Shown piece by piece: positions 12,701 through 23,586 of a stretch of DNA of 64,000 bases. Both the position numbers and the translations under genes were made by a program. The notes beneath the pieces are model-generated. The model was not told the origin of the DNA, did not search any database, and was given only the letters and a program-made list of their open reading frames with translations. The DNA is from Bisporella sp. PMI_857 (Eukaryota; Ascomycota; Leotiomycetes; Helotiales; Helotiaceae): the NCBI GenBank assembly GCA_021307315.1, contig JAJSPD010000017.1, forward strand, positions 434,001 through 498,000. The letters are read 5' to 3'. The first letter of the stretch is position 1. Every line of letters starts with the position of its first letter.

Positions 12701-13777
12701 CTCTTTACACATATGCAAATGAATATGCCTGGAGGATTCAATTTGAAAATCTCAGATTCGATTGAGTATGCGAAAAAGCCAGGGAAAATGGCTGTTATCA
12801 AAGTTGCAAAAGATTCTACGATGCGGGAGGACTATTACAAGAGTGGAGCAATCCATACCAGCCAAGGAGAGCCCCCAAATTCTGTCTCACGACCTATGCC
12901 AAAGGGTAAACCTGTTCCCCCGAAACCCTTCACCAAAGGGCGGCTTATCAAGCCAGGCGGTCCTGGTGGTCGACCCTCAAAGTTATCTAGTACGACCAGG
13001 AACACAAAGCCGGTCTCAAACTCCTTCACACCTGCCACTACACACCAGCAAAGTGTGCCTCAACCTATCTCCGTTCCCAGCCATACACGAAATCCATCAG
13101 CTAGCCGAGTAGTACCTCCGCCTCCTCCACCCGCACCACCAGTAGCCGCTGCACCGTTGAGAGAGCCTCAGTATCGGGTGATATATGATTTCGTCGGACA
13201 AAGTGCAAATGAGGTTAGTTTAAGTAAGGATGAACTTGTCACTGTTGTGCAGAAGGAAGATAATGGTATGTTTTCTTGCCATTCAATCATTCAATCATTT
13301 TAACATTTCAATAGGATGGTCGTTGGTCAAAACCTCATCTGGTACCAAGGGTTGGGCTCCCTCAGCCTATGTTAAAGAAGAAACACCACCTCCGCCACCA
13401 GCCGCACCTGTAAGTTCCTCAACCTACTCTTTCTCATAAAACATGGGGGTGACTAATACACGTTCTCACAGGTCGTGAGACCAACCCCACCTCCTCCGCC
13501 TGCTGTTGCGAGAACAAATGGCTCTGCGGTTCGTTCGAAGCCTACCCCTCCTGCTCCACCAGCAAAAAGGCCTGTGGCAGGACGTAAACCCGCACCTCCG
13601 CCAGCTCCACGTGATTCTGGTAAGAGCCTGGGAATGGGAGCGAGTGGTACAAGCAGTAGTGGGACAGATAGTGGACGTAACACGCCTACCCCAAGTATAG
13701 CAGGAGGATTGGCCGAAGCCTTGAGAGCTCGGCAAAGTAAGATGCAGGGCAACAGAGACGATGATGAGGAGTGGTGA
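9757..13777 (+). CDS. myoA: Class I myosin
   Basis: Actin-based motor for endocytosis and polarised growth at cortical actin patches. Seven exons: 9757-9759, 9821-10033, 10105-10150, 10204-10259, 10307-13265, 13315-13409 and 13472-13777, giving 1225 aa. The first exon is only the ATG, and the second resumes with GITNRRNKG; frame sums agree at every join. The motor head holds the P-loop GESGAGKT (about 135-142), the switch-I region NNSSRFGK and the switch-II/relay [20 protein letters not shown]. Two IQ motifs follow ([21 protein letters not shown]), then the TH1 lipid-binding tail and a Pro-rich TH2. An SH3 domain (YRVIYDFVG to GWAPSAYV) is split by the 13266-13314 intron. The acidic Arp2/3-binding end is RDDDEEW. 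Complete and typical of filamentous fungi. Confidence 0.96.
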
Positions 13778-15236
13778 TCTCTAATCACTAGGTATGAAGA
13801 GCTGTACTATAAACTCGATGGTTCTTCCTGATGATTCCATGCAATAAGACGATTGACGAAGTTCTACCTGGAAGCCTTTTCCGGTTATCGGCGACGATTT
13901 GCTGTCGCAGCGAGTATTAGTACTAGATAGACTTGGATTGCATCGATTTTCCGTGTTAGCGCTGAAATGGATTATACGATGGTGTGCGATCTTCCAATGG
14001 CGGCTTATGACAATGTCATTTTCTTGGCCTTGAGAAGATTTAGGTGATGATAGACCAAAAAGTTCCCATATGATGAACCTCATTATATTTCAATACCTCC
14101 ACTATGCCGCATATATACACTCTACAAGTATATCCTATGTATGAAAAATAATTACATATTCTTCGATATCCCGCCTCTCGATGGTCTCAAGGTCATCCCA
14201 GAATTAAAATTATACTTCTTTGAGCCTACAGTTCATCAGAGACAAGAGTGCACTCATACATTCAAAGCAGAGGCATAAATTAAACAATGCGTTATATAGT
14301 GTGGAGGGAAACGGATGCAGTTGTTATTATCTCAGATCTGGCGATTGAACAAAGGTTGGAAGGTAGAGATGGACCTAGTGTAGGCCGGACGGTTTGATGA
14401 ATGTAAAAGTGCTTGGGAACGACAGAAATCCGAGGAGCAGTCATCGGGACCGAAGAAGGAAGAGAAGTCGAGCCAGAATAATGCTCGTTAAGAACAAGGA
14501 GATCAAGAGGTTCTCTCACAACTATCAAAGCGGCTCGCGACTTGCTGAAAGTTTGATATTACAAGCTATATTAGAACATGGCATAGTAGAGGTTTATAGT
14601 GATTGACTTGCATAGAAGAGTGCTACGCATAGGAACAATGCCAGTTATGGGAGAAAGAACTTGCGCTGAACGTCTTACAGCAACTCACGAGTCATGTAGG
14701 CTAATGTAGTGTTAAAAATCAGGCATAGTGGTGTAGTGCAGCTCATTACGACCATTGTTTGCGACTAGTCAGTAATGCATTGCATAAAATAGATGTCCAG
14801 CCCGTATCTGTGCTCTGACGAGATGCTCTAACGTCACAGCTCTTCAGAAGGCTAGAATATGATCAATCTTCGGCTCTAAACTACCAAGGTAGCTGTCTGA
14901 CTCCTCGAACAGTAGGGTCACCTCGAAGTGGGTAAGAGGAGTATCGCAGAGCCGTACAACAAGAAGGACATTCCCTAAAGCATTCGTCACAAAATCGGCA
15001 TGAGGTCACACATATGGACGGCGCAATTTGGTGTGGAATGGTTGTCGTATTGCAATCACAAGCGCATCGTGCTATCTGAGCAATTCCTCAGAACAGCAAT
15101 CATATATCCGCCGCGCGCATCCCCATCCCATATTCCACCCCAACCCAGCCCATAAAACCAATCTACAGTAACTATCAGCCGTACATTCTGACCCCGCAAT
15201 GGGCTGGAAAGACTCGTACCATGATCTACAATGCAT
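13778..15236. other. Convergent intergenic region, no gene seen
   Basis: About 1.4 kb between the 3' ends of myosin-I (+) and rps21 (-). It should hold both 3' UTRs. No open frame has motifs and no repeats stand out. Confidence 0.55.
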
Positions 15237-15634
15237 TTATCGTTGGCTGCTTCCGCTCCATACGTTCTTGAGAAGACCATCACGTTGTGCCAATCGGTTC
15301 AAGGAATCGTCGCTCTCGCCCATAGCACGAACGAAGCCGCAGAGGGCATAGACCTGGTTCTCTCCGGTGTAGCGGCCGTTCTCATCAACCTTTCCAATGG
15401 AAATTTGGACAGACGCATGGTCCTTAGCCTTGATGATGCGGTTGGTAGCGCTGCATTTTCTGGGGACGTATCTTTAAAGTATATGTTAGACTTGCTCAAA
15501 TGCTAAGCTATAGAAGCTCAGGAATGAAATTGACTGAGTTTTGAGGAGTTTTGAACATTTTCCAGCCTCGTTGCATCGAAATTTTTTTGACGAAAAACTC
15601 ACAGATCAACGAGTTCTCCACGATCGTTCTCCAT
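15237..15634 (-). CDS. rps21: 40S ribosomal protein eS21 (Rps21)
   Basis: A component of the small ribosomal subunit. Two exons, 15634-15603 and 15471-15237, give 88 aa, against 87 in yeast. Exon 1 encodes [11 protein letters not shown] with donor GTGAGT. Exon 2 restores [19 protein letters not shown] and continues through [40 protein letters not shown] and [12 protein letters not shown]. These are the diagnostic eS21 blocks. The gene is easily missed because the only long open frames in this stretch are wrong-frame shadows and the first coding exon is 32 nt. It is divergent from slx4, whose ATG lies 354 bp away, so the two share one promoter region. Confidence 0.96.
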
Positions 15635-15987
15635 CTTGACAGTCTTTAACTTTGGGTTTGAGGTTTGAAGAGGTCAGGTAGCTGTCACTGAGGGTATGAT
15701 GAATTGTTCGTCGTCGTTATATTTCGAGGAATCGAGTGTGGGACGTTATCGCTTAATCTTTGAGCCTCAAGCAATGGAGCGTTAGAGCCAAGATTAAATC
15801 ACGTGCGTCCGCGAGGTGGTGGTGTTGGTATGTTGTGGGGGCAAAGGAGGTTTCGCGAGTGATATGTCAACAAACGACAGTCCAAACATCTCCGGCTACA
15901 ATGTGACCAGCCGCCAAATTGCGGTTGTGCAGTTCTCTACTGTACGCCAGCTACCGCACTCTCACCTGTAAGAGATCTTCGCCCCTA

Positions 15988-18378
15988 ATGGCTTCCGCAA
16001 ATATGCGAACGGATATTTACGAAGTTACTTCGTCACCACCACAACCACAATTCAAAAATATCATTATATCTTCGTCGCCATCATTATTATCGTCGAGGAA
16101 ATCTAGAGGCATTTGTCTGGGAGGCAATGCTCCGATTTCTGAGTTTGCGACCGCATCTATAACGACGTCGAGTCTTCTCAAGAGCACTAACACGGAATTG
16201 CCAAATACTAAGAAAATATCCTTAAAAGATGCTGGAAGCAATGGAGATGGAGTCGCAACCGAAGATTACTCAGGCAAGAGGCCGCGGAAACTAAGGGTAC
16301 AAAAGTTGGAAGATGAGAAGAAAGTACGAATGTCAAGGGCAAAGAAGGTGGTAGAAGAGGCGACCGTAGGTGAAGCTACGGACGAGAATTTGTCTATGGG
16401 GTTAGGTATGGGGATTGCCGGCACAAGCCTTGCAAAGAAGGATGACGCACCCAATACGAGGGCTGTCCGAAAACCAAGAGCGAAGAAGGTTGCAACAATG
16501 CAAAACTCCTCGAAAGAGAAAGCAGTCAGGAAACCGAAAGTGAAGAAAGCGGATGCGCAGGCGAAATTTCCAAAAGCACAAATAACAAAGCCGGATCTGG
16601 AATTGTCCGTTAATAAGCATTTCCCTACGGACCACGGCAAGACTGTAGATTTGGATAAAGGTTTGGCCGAAGCTGTGAAGCGACGTTCTACGTGGACACC
16701 GCCAAAAGCGACCGATGCGGCCGAGAATCCATTGCACAAATCTGCCGAATTTGCAAATCTACTAGGCAGCTTTCAATTCAATGAGGGTCATTCCAAGCGT
16801 AAGATAAATCAGTCATTGCTAAATGCTGCAGGTGCAAGAAAGCGAAAGTTGATTGAGTTGGTAAAAACCAATAGCTCTTCAAGATTGACGTCACCTGAGA
16901 AGCCCAAGACAGTTAAAAAAAAAGCCAGAACCCTCACAGATCTGGCGACTTCTGCATATGCCCTAGAAGAAGAGATTGCCGAAACAGGGGCAACGTCGCT
17001 CCTACAATACTTTTCTCTTGGGACGATGGAGGAAACTCATAAAGATGGTTTTAAAGTACCACCAAAGCCGCGCACAAAGAGTCCTACCAAGTGTAGAAAA
17101 GGGACGGCTGACGCACCGATTCTTCTTTCACCCGAGTCTGCAATTAAACATGCGACAAAGCAAGATTTCGTGTTTGGAACAAGTAGCCAGCTTGCGAGAG
17201 AGGAATCACCTACTTTCTTACGCGATATTCATGCAGCCATGCAGGCTTCCAATGAACCTGATGACCCGTTTGCTGACTCGCTATATGCGGCTGCCCTTCC
17301 TGGGAAGGAGAAGAGCAAGCTATGGACTGCTGCGGCTAGAGACAGCGATGGTGCTCTGATAGAAGTGCTGGATATGACCAAGTCGTCGCCTGTGGCCTCG
17401 AAGTCGCTAGCATTATTGCCTAATAAAACTGAAAGGTGTGACGTATGGCGCGATATTGACGAAGCAGCTTCAACTACCGATAGGGCTATTGAGGAGAAGA
17501 CTGGTATATCCATAGAGAAACGGACAAATGCACCCATTATGGGAAAAAATTCTGAACCTATTGAGGAGCAGGCCGCCGAAATAAGTGAAGACAAGACCGT
17601 TGGTCCTATTGAGGCAGAAATCCGGGAGCTCTTGAGTAGTCCAGCTGGTCAAAAGCCAACAACCCTTGAAAAATCTACGAAAACGCGTAAAGTCCCAGCA
17701 AAGTCATCAAAACCTTCAAAATCTCAAAGCTCTGAAATGCCTAAATATGAGTCATATACAACTGCTCAATTGACCAAAGAGGTTGCCTTATATCGTTTCA
17801 AGCCCGTTAAGAAAAGAGAGCAGATGATTGCTTTGCTAGAAAAGTGTTGGGAGAGCAAGCAGAGGATGATTCTAGGAAATCTTGAGGCAAATTACATGTT
17901 AAGCTCTCCCCAGAAGACTGTGGGTACACAGAAAGAAAAGTCGAAGTCTTCAAGATCAAAGCACAAAGCAAAGAATACCGTTGTGGAAGAGATTTCTGAC
18001 TCGGATACTCCTGCGACACCGTCTCCTCCTCGGCCATCTCAGGCTCGACGGCCACTTGATTTGATGTCTTCCCAACAGTCTAGTCTAACCTTGTCGCCCG
18101 AGTCCACTCAGACTCAGCTTTTCGATACTATTACACAAGCAGTGACTAGCTGCACGCCGTCTAAGGATCCCAGAGCTCCAAGCTGGCATGAGAAGATTTT
18201 GCTTTACGATCCTATAGTTCTTGAGGATCTGACTATCTGGTTGAATACAGGTGGCCTGCAGCAAGTAGGGTGGGATGGTGAAGTTGACCCTAAGGATGTT
18301 AAGAAATGGTGCGAGAGCAAGAGCATTTGCTGTCTTTGGAGGGAGAGTCTACGAAACGGATCACGAAATCGCTACTGA
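15988..18378 (+). CDS. slx4: Structure-specific endonuclease subunit SLX4
   Basis: Scaffold and regulatory subunit of the SLX1-SLX4 nuclease that resolves branched DNA and stalled forks in the nucleus. Single exon, 796 aa from the first ATG (MASANMRTDIY). The open frame extends upstream to a TTG without an ATG. The N-terminal two thirds are charged, low-complexity and Lys/Ser/Thr-rich, as in all fungal SLX4 proteins. Identification rests on the C-terminal conserved domain. A SAP-like helix appears first (YESYTTAQLTKEVALYRF, about residues 585-605). The terminal SLX1-binding domain follows: YDPIVLEDLTIWLNTGGL, VGWDGEVDPKDVKKWC and SKSICCLWRESLR, about residues 730-790. Length and layout fit the Pezizomycotina family. 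Confidence 0.88.
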   Translation: MASANMRTDIYEVTSSPPQPQFKNIIISSSPSLLSSRKSRGICLGGNAPISEFATASITTSSLLKSTNTELPNTKKISLKDAGSNGDGVATEDYSGKRPRKLRVQKLEDEKKVRMSRAKKVVEEATVGEATDENLSMGLGMGIAGTSLAKKDDAPNTRAVRKPRAKKVATMQNSSKEKAVRKPKVKKADAQAKFPKAQITKPDLELSVNKHFPTDHGKTVDLDKGLAEAVKRRSTWTPPKATDAAENPLHKSAEFANLLGSFQFNEGHSKRKINQSLLNAAGARKRKLIELVKTNSSSRLTSPEKPKTVKKKARTLTDLATSAYALEEEIAETGATSLLQYFSLGTMEETHKDGFKVPPKPRTKSPTKCRKGTADAPILLSPESAIKHATKQDFVFGTSSQLAREESPTFLRDIHAAMQASNEPDDPFADSLYAAALPGKEKSKLWTAAARDSDGALIEVLDMTKSSPVASKSLALLPNKTERCDVWRDIDEAASTTDRAIEEKTGISIEKRTNAPIMGKNSEPIEEQAAEISEDKTVGPIEAEIRELLSSPAGQKPTTLEKSTKTRKVPAKSSKPSKSQSSEMPKYESYTTAQLTKEVALYRFKPVKKREQMIALLEKCWESKQRMILGNLEANYMLSSPQKTVGTQKEKSKSSRSKHKAKNTVVEEISDSDTPATPSPPRPSQARRPLDLMSSQQSSLTLSPESTQTQLFDTITQAVTSCTPSKDPRAPSWHEKILLYDPIVLEDLTIWLNTGGLQQVGWDGEVDPKDVKKWCESKSICCLWRESLRNGSRNRY

Positions 18379-19786
18379 TCGTGCTGGAGGGTTTCTTTGT
18401 ATATATAACGACGAAAATGAAGAATTTTATTGGTAAGCACTCGTATACATGCGCAATGATGCCCGCTTTAGTGTTCCTCTCTTTTTGCATTACAGATGAG
18501 TGCATTGTGACTGCGACAGGAAGAAATTATGATATTGCTTCTTTTCGAGCTTGATATTGATATTGAAAGTGCAAGCCTTTTATACTTAGCTCTCCACTAA
18601 GAAGCAAAGAGTCTGGAGGGAGTCAGGTGTGCCTCAGAGTCAGATATCTTGTCCCAAGCATACTCCCAACCAGAGGACTATAGTTGCCAAAGTTGCGAAA
18701 TACAGTGTAGTTATAACAAGTTGACTCTTGCTCCTTCGAATACTTCTCACATAAGCTGAAAATACTTGAGCAAGGTCGAGGCTGTCCAAATCTCTTTTAG
18801 TTTTTGTTGTTCTCCTCAAGCAGTTCCCAGCGGGTGGATTGTAAGTCTCACCGGAAACTTTTCACTTCCGTTCTGGATATATTTTTCGAATAGCCAGAGG
18901 AGATCTCGATAACTGATCAAAGGTCAAGATTAAGTGGCTAAGACGTATGTCTGGGGATCGTGTGGCTTCGCCCGCATATGTTCGAGTAGGCACATATAAA
19001 CTCACTAAATACATCACAGCTCACACATCCCAGTCCTGCAGGTGAAGAGAATTTTTTTGCACTTCTTTGGCGCTCTGTTGAATACATACAAGAGCATTTG
19101 TTCAAAAGAGTTCGCAAACAAATGTCGAAGGAATATTATAGGAGAGGTTTCTTATTGAAAGTGTTAATTTTGAACTCATAATTATTTCAAGTCTTTGCAC
19201 AGGGTCCTTCTCCTTGAGAACAAGATCTAGATTCTAAGCTAGAGGAGCAGTAGGTTTCATGTACCGAGGCAGCGGGCTTATGCTGCAGACCTTACGGTAA
19301 TATCAGTTTGAGGAGAGTGCCGAGACAGCAGCTTCATTGCTATATGGGAGGAAGGTATTGCACTGAGTTGGCAGGTAGATCAAGTGGGATGATGTTCAGA
19401 ACTTCAGATGTAACTTTGAACTTAAGAACCTCAAGCATGTTAATCTTATCTGGCTGCAACAAGATCTATCAATCCGGAACCTTTACACATTGCATTGTTT
19501 TTATTAAGTTGGATTCCGGTCTATAAGAATAGTTCCATAGATATAGGCGATGTTTTATGTAAGCACCAAAGCTTTTTATGTAACAGGGTTGTGCTACAAG
19601 CTTCCCTGACTGGTATCTCAAGGCTAAGCTCGCTAATCTGGCGAATGCAGGGGATGATCTACGATCGACGGGACCTTTCTAAATGACGTTAATGACCCGG
19701 AGATCGAAGAGGTAGACCTCCATGCTCGTGATCTGTTTACCATTGACTGATGCCCCTTGAAAGGGTTCCGAGCTGATCCACGACAT
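18379..19786. other. Intergenic, no gene seen
   Basis: About 1.4 kb between slx4 and the photolyase gene. Short open frames (for example 18306-18554 and 19308-19526) overlap or lack motifs. No repeat or RNA gene was recognised. Confidence 0.5.
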
Positions 19787-21962
19787 ATGATTCTCCTCAA
19801 GTCAACAAGCAAATTCTGGAAGGTTCCAATTACAATAAACGGAGTTGCAAATTCCCTGCCGCGTAACGGAAACAAGACACCAACGGTACAATTCAAATAT
19901 TCTAGTATGGCGCCACCGAAAGGTGAGAGTGCTGTCAAGCGCAAGGCTTCATCGACCCCTGATGTGGTTGACAATGGTCGTTCCAAGAAATCAAAATCAA
20001 GCAGCAACAACATCGACCCTTTGCGACAGCCACATCATAAAGCCCAGGAGTCTGCTGACAATGGAATCGTCCTGCGAGCCTATTATCCTTCGGAAATGTC
20101 AAATGCTAGAGCATACGCGTATAAGAATGGTGAATTAGCAAGACCCATTGACGTACTTAACGCCACGCTTAAAGAAACAAAATCAGAGCGTGAGATGATT
20201 AAAATCAAGGATGCGGTCGTGCATTGGTATAAGTGCGATTTACGGACAAGAGACAACCACTCTCTACATCTTGCAAGCAAAAAGGCAAAGGAGAAAAGTG
20301 TTCCATTGATTGCAATATATATTGTCAGCCCGCAGGACTTTGAGGCTCATCTAACTGCTCCAGTAAGAGTCGACTTCATATTGAGAACCTTGGAGATTCT
20401 GAAGAAGGACCTGGCGAAGCTGGATATTCCACTATACATTGAGACTATCGAAGAGCGAAAGGAAATACCTGGAAGGATATTAGAACTCTTGGAAGAATGG
20501 GGCGCCAGCCATATATTCACAAATGCCGAATATGAGGTTGATGAATTGCGGAGGGAGGCAAATTTGGTTAGATCGTGTCTTCACAAAGGCATAGCTATGG
20601 ATGTTGTTCCAGACACATGCGTTGTTAGCCCTGGAAAACTTGCAACTGGACAGGGAACACAATATGCTGTCTACACGCCGTGGTTTAGAGCGTGGTTAGC
20701 GCATATACACAGTCATACGGAATTACTAGATCTTTTCGATCAGCCAGAGAGGAACCCCGAGTCAGCAAGGAAGAGATTCGCGAAATTATTTGAGAGCAAA
20801 ATACCAGAGACGCCCCCAAATAAGGCTTTAACGGAAATGGAGAAGATAAGATTTCACTCAATGTGGCCTGCAGGTGAACATGAGGCGCATGAAAGGCTGG
20901 GTAAGTTCGCATTCAAACGATAATACTCATCATTCCACGAGGAGTAGTTTTCAAATTATGTTTTCATTGGTAACACAAATGGCTTATAACATACCCTCTT
21001 AGTCAAGTTTGCAGGCGAGCGTATTGGCAAATACGATATCAATCGAAACCTACCAGGAGAGCTTGGAACGTCGTCATTAAGCGTACATTTGGCAAGTGGT
21101 ACCTTGAGCGCCCGTACAGCAGTAAGAGCGGCTCGAGATCACAATAAGACGAAAAGACTTGATGGTGGCATACAAGGCATTCAGACTTGGATCAGCGAAA
21201 TCGCCTGGAGAGATTTCTATAAACATGTTATGGCGCATTGGCCATATGTGTGTATGAACAAGCCTTTCAAGGCCGAGTATACGAATATCGAATGGGAATA
21301 TGATCAGGACCAATTCCGAGCGTGGTGTGAAGGCAGAACCGGATATCCTATTGTTGATGCGGCAATGCACCAATTGAACCATTGTGGGTGGATGCACAAG
21401 TAAGTTTTAAGTGACTGGTTGAGTCCGTTCCAGCAACTTCTGCCTCCACAAGGCCGAACCCCAACAATTAAAATATTCAGCTCTAACTTTTCCAGCCGTT
21501 GTCGCATGATCACCGCGTCATTCCTTTCCAAACACCTGCTGATCGATTGGCGAATGGGTGAGCGTTATTTTATGGAGCATTTAATCGACGGCGATATGGC
21601 CTCGAACAACGGAGGGTGGGGATGGAGTGCAAGTACTGGAGTTGACCCGCAACCTTATTTTCGCATCTTCAATCCACTTTTACAAAGCGAGAAGTTTGAT
21701 CATGATGGGAACTACATCAGAAAATGGGTTCCGGAATTGAAAAATGTGAAAGGAATGGCGATTCATGAGCCATATGAGAGAGGGAATGCAAAAGAGTGAG
21801 TTATTGAACCTGAGACTTCTTGTCTTCTTGAATTTGTTGCTAAAAATTTATTCGCGCAGGGTAGCAAAGACAGGCTATCCAAAGAGGATAGTAGACCACA
21901 AAGAGGCGAGGGACAGGTGTTTAAAACGATATAAAGAAGGATTGGGCCGAGAGATGTCATGA
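19787..21962 (+). CDS. phr1: CPD DNA photolyase (class I)
   Basis: Light-driven repair of cyclobutane pyrimidine dimers using FAD and an antenna cofactor. Four exons: 19787-20900, 21003-21399, 21496-21795 and 21860-21962, giving 637 aa from ATG 19787 or 597 aa from the internal ATG at 19907 (MAPPKGE). The photolyase alpha/beta domain starts at [18 protein letters not shown]. The FAD domain shows [23 protein letters not shown] and [38 protein letters not shown] follows, then the [30 protein letters not shown] block. This matches the Neurospora PHR architecture. The 40-residue stretch before M(19907) is basic and Ser/Thr-rich with no acidic residue, so the upstream start could give a mitochondrial form and the inner one a nuclear form. 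A KRK cluster near the inner start would suit the nucleus. Confidence 0.95.
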
Positions 21963-23586
21963 ATGTGAGGTGTGGTAGCATTGGCTTATCATTCCATTAT
22001 CAGTCGCCCTCTCGAGTAATGATATAATTGGTCGTCGAATTATGAATTCATGAAGGCGTTCAGAGGATTGATTCTCCTGGTCAAGGAGCAATACTCTCGT
22101 TCGATGGATCACGAACTCCACCCATGCAAGGATGCTTGACAGCTTTAATGGCCCAGACTCTCTGTAATAGCTTTTTCGTCGCTAAAACGCTTGGTTGTGT
22201 ACATTTGAAACATGAACATTAGCTTAAGGATACCAGCGGTTAAACATATGCCAGGAACACATCCTCAACGCATTCTACGCATGTGAATATCTGGGAGAAT
22301 GGAAAGTTCCATCGCACTATATAGTCGTGTGGACCGTTGCCATGATATGGATGACCGGCAGATATGTGCTTGAGTGCTCGGATAGCGCATCAACGCTCTA
22401 TGAGCTCAGATTAGCGTTATCCCTTTCATTCTTGCTTGCTTACTTCTGACTCCCGCTTGGAAGTCAAAAGCTCTGATAGAAACTCTCCATAGATTGTGGG
22501 GATCAGTTGATTTCGCTTCCAGGATTATGGAACCGCTTCTCCACGACCTGGAGAATGGAGCATCTCCAGATTCCAGGAGCCGCTCAGAGTTGCTGTTTGG
22601 CGTCCAGAGTCTGCATGATTAGGGTGTTCCCGACTTGTCACCAAGAATACAGCATCATCATGATAGAGGCGTGGAGGTCGAATTAGGGAGTAGGACTTTT
22701 GAGAAATAGTGATATCTTATGTAGTCACATGCTTAACAGCATTCCTCTGGTAAGTATCCCTATATACTTTGTTTATTTTATACCGAGGCTACATGTCTTC
22801 ATTGAGGTGGTTAAGAATCATGAAATAGTTCATAGCGACGGACTAAGCCCATGCCAAGAACACCAAGCCGTTGATCACCCAGCCACTTCCGTTCCAGCCA
22901 CAGGCGCATGTGTCAAGCCACGAGCAGACTTTCCTCTTATTTCTTCGCCATCCTTAATTTGACACTAGTTCTCACCAAAATCCTCAACGCTTCAGTCAGA
23001 AGCGTTTATTACGCTTGTACTAACTCGCATAAGCATGCTACTTGTCAACCTTGTGGCCTTTCATTAACTTTACGATGATGGGTTTCATGAAGTAGCTGTT
23101 TAGCTAAAGCTCTACCTTTACCCTACCCAACCCAAACCGCACCAGCTAAAGCTTCTTTCACCATGCCGGATGCCCATTTTCTCGGCTTCGCCCTAGATTT
23201 ACTGAGGGGGAAGTCCAGTTCTGCTCCACAATGAGCCCTCAGGTGTCCTCACGCGCTTGTTTTCTTCATTAAGCTCAGTGGGTTCTTCTAAATTAGCGGC
23301 ATACTTTCCTTTATGATGCATACCGTCAATACTAGCGATACGACACTTCTCCATCTCTCTAAAATAATGCATGAAATAAGAGTTAGCTTTGATTTATGCT
23401 TTTCGACTTGTGCATTTTGAAGTTTTGGATGCTCAGCTGATGAAATTGAATAAGGCTTCCTTGTGAGGAGTAGATGTTTGTAAAGGTATAAATAGATGGC
23501 CTTGCCCCTTCTTCCAGTGTGATTCTATCTTGGTCACGTTCAGAGTCCGGCATCTTCGACTCTCTTGCATCTTTCTGTTCTTCAAG
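21963..23586. other. Intergenic, no gene seen
   Basis: About 1.6 kb between photolyase and the sugar permease. No long frame or recognisable fragment. A TATA-like stretch (GTATAAATAGATGG near 23485) sits about 100 bp before the permease ATG and is a plausible core promoter. Confidence 0.5.

Noticed and set aside
15231..15506. 91-codon plus-strand and 66-codon minus-strand frames
   Set aside because: Both are wrong-frame shadows of the rps21 second exon, which reads perfectly in a different minus-strand frame.
16005..21962. slx4 and photolyase side by side as a DNA-repair cluster
   Set aside because: Two genes of unrelated pathways on the same strand with a 1.4 kb gap. Nothing in the sequence suggests co-regulation beyond proximity.
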